Assembly: GCA_018648945.1 (NCBI GenBank)
Contig: JABGQJ010000322.1
Location: forward strand, 1-8,324
DNA length: 8,324 nucleotides
Reading direction: 5' to 3'
Source of the DNA: Victivallales bacterium
Lineage (GTDB): Bacteria > Verrucomicrobiota > Lentisphaeria > Oligosphaerales > Lenti-02
Shown: piece by piece, positions 6,801 to 8,324 of the stretch
Layout of the letters: the number at the start of each line of letters is the position of its first letter
Numbering within the stretch: position 1 is the first letter of the stretch
Program-made: the position numbers and the translations under genes
The notes under the pieces: model-generated
Databases searched by the model: none
Told to the model about the DNA's origin: nothing
Seen by the model: only the letters and a program-made list of their open reading frames with translations

Positions 6801-7384
6801 GCGAGTTGTACACATGGTACATCTGCTGTGCCCCCAAAGCCCCCTACATTGCCAACTTCATCGACCGCCCCGGCACCGATCTGCGCCTCTGGCTCTGGCA
6901 GACGTGGCAGGAGCAGGTGGACGGCATTCTGATCTGGGAAACGGTCTGGTGGACCAGCGGTGCCGCCTACCCGGATACACCGCAGAACCCCTACGCGGAC
7001 TCCATGAGCTGGGTAGATGGGTACGGCACCCCCCGCGGCACGAAGCGCCGCTGGAACGTCGGTGACGGACGCTTCCTCTACCCACCCCGTGGGGCCACTG
7101 GAGCCCAGGCCGGGGCAGTCCTCGACGGGCCCGTGTCCAGCCTGCGCTGGGAGGCCCTTCGCGACGGCGTCGAGGACTTCGAGTACCTCGTCACGCTCAG
7201 GCGCCTTCTGAAGGAGCAGCGAGCGACGCTCCCGGCGGATGAGATCACACGCTGCGAGAACTTGCTCGTCGTCCCGCCCGCAATCAGCCGGAGCCTGACC
7301 GACTGGACCAAGGACCCGGCCCCCATCGAGAAGCGGCGGTGCCAAGTTGCCGCCGCCATCCAAGAGCTAATGCGGCAGCGCTGA
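3866..7384 (+). CDS. Secreted multi-module GH123/DUF4091-type glycoside hydrolase-like protein
   Basis: The 1172-residue product is exported: residues 1-23 are a Sec signal peptide (hydrophobic core, cleavage after ASA). C17 is not in a valid lipobox. Modules in order: CBM-like jelly roll (27-166, opening NASFESG...GW); a beta-rich module (about 170-320); an Ig/CARDB-like module (about 333-440, VTNRGPAAVSL); a GH123-N-like beta sandwich (about 453-610, with WPDPL 548-552 and NQP 566-568); and a barrel (about 615-1110). The barrel carries YPFDEP (912-917), WLWQTWQ (1009-1015), ILIWETVWW, DGRFLYPP (1067-1074) and SLRWEALRDGVEDFEYL. In GH123 beta-N-acetylgalactosaminidases an adjacent Asp-Glu pair drives substrate-assisted catalysis. 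D915/E916 fit that role by motif. Residues about 664-807 are a second CBM-like module inside the barrel. The substrate is unproven; many family members are uncharacterised. No catalytic motif is visibly lost. Confidence 0.9.
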   Translation: MLRFLRIAFCVLAAVFCQRTASAASPAVANASFESGEGLPAGWTATGNTAWGRGNAADGTRFVTVHTDGQWTSAPLVLKPGGTYELRLRYRFQPKPGAPGAYAVVGPDFGIQVVPMVAAENPAAWREHRLRFAAPDTAAQSTTRISLGQWRLQGTIDFDRVELYPVKLAHTKRGDMVLGEGESLSENRYRFIAPLETWRTVSRPLAGFTAVFHENRWRFAAAGRYVVYRHAVAGRRQTRVTATPSVWFHEPSSLRLRVEASTDGQTYRLLGTARNGEATTGYDLPMEMLPAETVWVRLSCDASDTSQTVFFQCTGYRYEATLDGTGPDGVGQTAALTVLGEDETLDVVPAHAAGEQLTMAVQVTNRGPAAVSLNPVLEIRNPQGDVKTAAGPTFLLAAGDTAPATVPFETAQPGNYRLQLRLGSGLKTCLDTEIEVCVLDVTSYGERLPSADSGVAVWWASAGWKVSRSRPVPVAQSDAVVVRLAGNETEGVQIVVHPDRPLRCLRASVGPLTTGSGDALPPSAVEFFAVDYVDVQHASDGMGRPGLWPDPLPPLGRGLTVPAGVNQPLLIRVQTPADTRPGLYKGQVTLAAEGFAAVVPLEVEVFGFTLPAESTCKTLFGFNSRNVTRYHNLKTDADRRLVVEKYLRSFAEHRISPYNPTPLDGFSYEWQVGSRWNGARITKDRPHAGRSALLCVDASETQSPQVSYRAPVLIGTAPLRLSAWYRTDGTDRAQVVMSYQDAAGNHIPNRNKHAPLPASPEWRQVELTFAGHPAGAVAVVPSFLGCEWTPDGEKTGTVWIDDVSLVDSATRKELLLEGDFEVADFVAGKDLVTFNWTRWDQAMERAVNEYHFNSFLLRVPGLGGGTFHARHAGELCGYAEGTPEYAALLKAWCDGVRTHLADKGLLERAVVYPFDEPAEKDYAFVCSQLRRLKDNFPGLRRMVPMNLGAVDDFLGLIDLWCPIMNSHNREFATARRRAGELYTWYICCAPKAPYIANFIDRPGTDLRLWLWQTWQEQVDGILIWETVWWTSGAAYPDTPQNPYADSMSWVDGYGTPRGTKRRWNVGDGRFLYPPRGATGAQAGAVLDGPVSSLRWEALRDGVEDFEYLVTLRRLLKEQRATLPADEITRCENLLVVPPAISRSLTDWTKDPAPIEKRRCQVAAAIQELMRQR
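5855..6286 (+). other. CBM-like beta-sandwich insert within the hydrolase barrel
   Basis: This segment encodes residues about 664-807 of the hydrolase. It starts after a barrel-like helix-strand (LRSFAEHRISPYNPTPLDG) and ends before barrel sequence resumes (NWTRWDQAMERAVNEYHFNSFLL, about 835-857). It has features of a jelly-roll carbohydrate-binding module: HAGRSALLC, LRLSAWYRTDG, EWRQVELTF and GTVWIDDVSLVD. It resembles the N-terminal module (27-166) in pattern, not in close sequence. Its boundaries are estimates. Confidence 0.6.
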
Positions 7385-7514
7385 GCTGAGCAAGTTCGGC
7401 GACAGGGGCACCGCTACGCATTGGGCACTATGCTCCTGAACCGCCCTATGGGCGACCCCCAACCCCTGGGTGCTCCGGCTACGAGGGAGGGGCGGGATTG
7501 GGCGTTCATTCCCT
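7385..7514. other. Convergent intergenic gap
   Basis: These 130 bp lie between the hydrolase stop (TGA, 7382-7384) and the serine hydrolase stop (TAG on the minus strand, 7515-7517). Both transcripts should end here. The only clear structure is the small hairpin at 7442-7454. No T-run follows it on either strand, so a factor-dependent stop is as likely as an intrinsic one. Confidence 0.6.
7442..7454. terminator. Possible bidirectional hairpin between convergent genes
   Basis: CGCCC (7442-7446), a TAT loop, and GGGCG (7450-7454) form a 5-bp all-GC stem. It lies 58 nt after the hydrolase stop and 61 nt after the serine hydrolase stop. It is short and lacks a T-tract, so the terminator role rests mainly on its place between converging genes. 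Confidence 0.25.
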
Positions 7515-8324
7515 CTATTGCCGGATGAACGCCGGGAGGATTCGCTCGGGGGTGGTCTTCAACATCTTGCCCATGCCCTTGGTGTGGGCGGTGAAGACCA
7601 CGATCAGCTCCAGTTCGGGCAGCATCAGGATGTACTGGCCATTGGCACCGCGCCCGGATTTGCAGTCGTAGGCTCTGTCACCGACCTGCATGTCCGCGCG
7701 CCACCAGAAGTAGCCGTAGGAGGCCTTCTGCTTGTTCGTGTGGATCCGGCCCGTCGCCCGTTCGATGAACGCTTCCGGGATGAGCTGCTGGCCGTTCCAG
7801 CGCCCACCATTCATGATCAGCATGCCCCATTTCAACATATCGCGGGAGCGGAGGCAGCAACCTGCGGCAGCCTTGGGCAGACCGCTGACGTCATTCTGCC
7901 AGGCGTAGTTGGTGATCCCCATCCGACCAAAGACTTCGGCCTTGATGAAGTCCCTGGCGGAACCCGGCACGACCGCTTCGAGCACCTGCATGGTCATGGT
8001 CGGATCGGACGCCTGGTACTTGAAGGCCTTCGATTCCTCGGTGATCGGGGCACTGTGCTGCAGGTACATCTGGACTTGGCCCTGGCCTCGGAGTCGGTTG
8101 CGCTGCTTCATCAGTTCCTTGGCCTTCTCCTTGCCGAGACGAACCCCGGAGCGCATGTTCATCGCCTCGGAAAGCCTGATGTCCGCAGCCCCCAGCGCGA
8201 GTTTCGTGCGGTCAATGTCCTTCAGGAAACTCACGACCGGCCGGTCAAGATCCGCCGTGCTCAGGTGCCCAAGCTGGATCGCGCGCCCAATCGCCATGGC
8301 TGTGACGGACTTGGCGATCGACAT
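7515..8324 (-). CDS. Beta-lactamase-fold serine hydrolase, 5' end outside the window
   Basis: The last 269 residues of a class C beta-lactamase/esterase-like protein (PF00144 type) are visible. Residue numbers here count from the window edge. The nucleophile motif SxxK is S2-I-A-K5, followed by SVTAMAIGRAIQLG. In this family it sits far from the N-terminus, so the Met codon at 8324 is internal and the gene continues off the edge. The second motif region is FKYQASDP (Y103), not the YxN of true beta-lactamases and closer to esterase or amidase members. The third region SGRGANGQYILMLPELELIVVFT (split around 223-245) matches the Gly-rich strand replacing KTG. Such proteins act as esterases, amidases or D-peptidases; the substrate is unknown. 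Export cannot be judged without the N-terminus. It converges on the hydrolase gene, so it is not in its operon. Confidence 0.88.
   Translation of the reverse strand: MSIAKSVTAMAIGRAIQLGHLSTADLDRPVVSFLKDIDRTKLALGAADIRLSEAMNMRSGVRLGKEKAKELMKQRNRLRGQGQVQMYLQHSAPITEESKAFKYQASDPTMTMQVLEAVVPGSARDFIKAEVFGRMGITNYAWQNDVSGLPKAAAGCCLRSRDMLKWGMLIMNGGRWNGQQLIPEAFIERATGRIHTNKQKASYGYFWWRADMQVGDRAYDCKSGRGANGQYILMLPELELIVVFTAHTKGMGKMLKTTPERILPAFIRQ

Noticed and set aside
5972..7363. 463-codon open frame on the minus strand opposite the hydrolase
   Set aside because: It lies wholly antisense to a gene with clear family motifs, has no recognisable domain, and long antisense frames are common in GC-rich DNA.
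8322..8324. Met codon at the right edge as the start of the serine hydrolase
   Set aside because: The catalytic SxxK begins at the very next residue. In this family a substantial N-terminal region precedes it, so the start must lie outside the window.

Overview
The window is GC-rich bacterial DNA (visibly so; not counted) with three protein genes. They are a complete hybrid sensor histidine kinase on the minus strand (205-3411), a complete secreted GH123/DUF4091-type glycoside hydrolase-like protein on the plus strand (3866-7384), and the C-terminal part of a beta-lactamase-fold serine hydrolase on the minus strand (7515 to beyond the right edge). From memory, very large multi-module DUF4091 enzymes combined with many PAS-rich hybrid kinases are frequent in uncultured Planctomycetota, Lentisphaerota/Kiritimatiellota, Armatimonadota and Hydrogenedentota. 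I see no marker that decides between these.

Layout. Positions 1-204 are non-coding and carry two small repeat structures: a permuted GTCCCC/AGTTTC block and a perfect 17-bp tandem duplication. The kinase reads leftward and has the order receiver, coiled coil, four PAS domains, HisKA, HATPase, receiver. Its N-terminal receiver has lost all the usual phosphorylation residues, while its C-terminal receiver is intact. A 454-bp divergent intergenic region separates it from the hydrolase gene. That region holds a perfect GC-rich hairpin and a weak candidate promoter with a 10-bp palindrome in its spacer. The hydrolase has a signal peptide, several beta-sandwich modules, and a catalytic barrel with an Asp-Glu pair. 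A second carbohydrate-binding-like module is inserted into the barrel. A 130-bp convergent gap with one small hairpin leads to the 3' end of the serine hydrolase.

How the genes may work together. The hydrolase is predicted to be exported and to act on a glycan, possibly one containing N-acetylhexosamine. The serine hydrolase could act on esters, amides or peptidoglycan-type substrates. The kinase is soluble and has no DNA-binding output domain, so it must signal through a partner outside the window. Divergent placement is compatible with the kinase sensing something related to glycan use, but nothing in the sequence proves this. I found no CRISPR array, tRNA, rRNA, transposase gene or defence-system gene. 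The most unusual items are the fully degenerate pseudo-receiver and the module-in-barrel architecture of the hydrolase.
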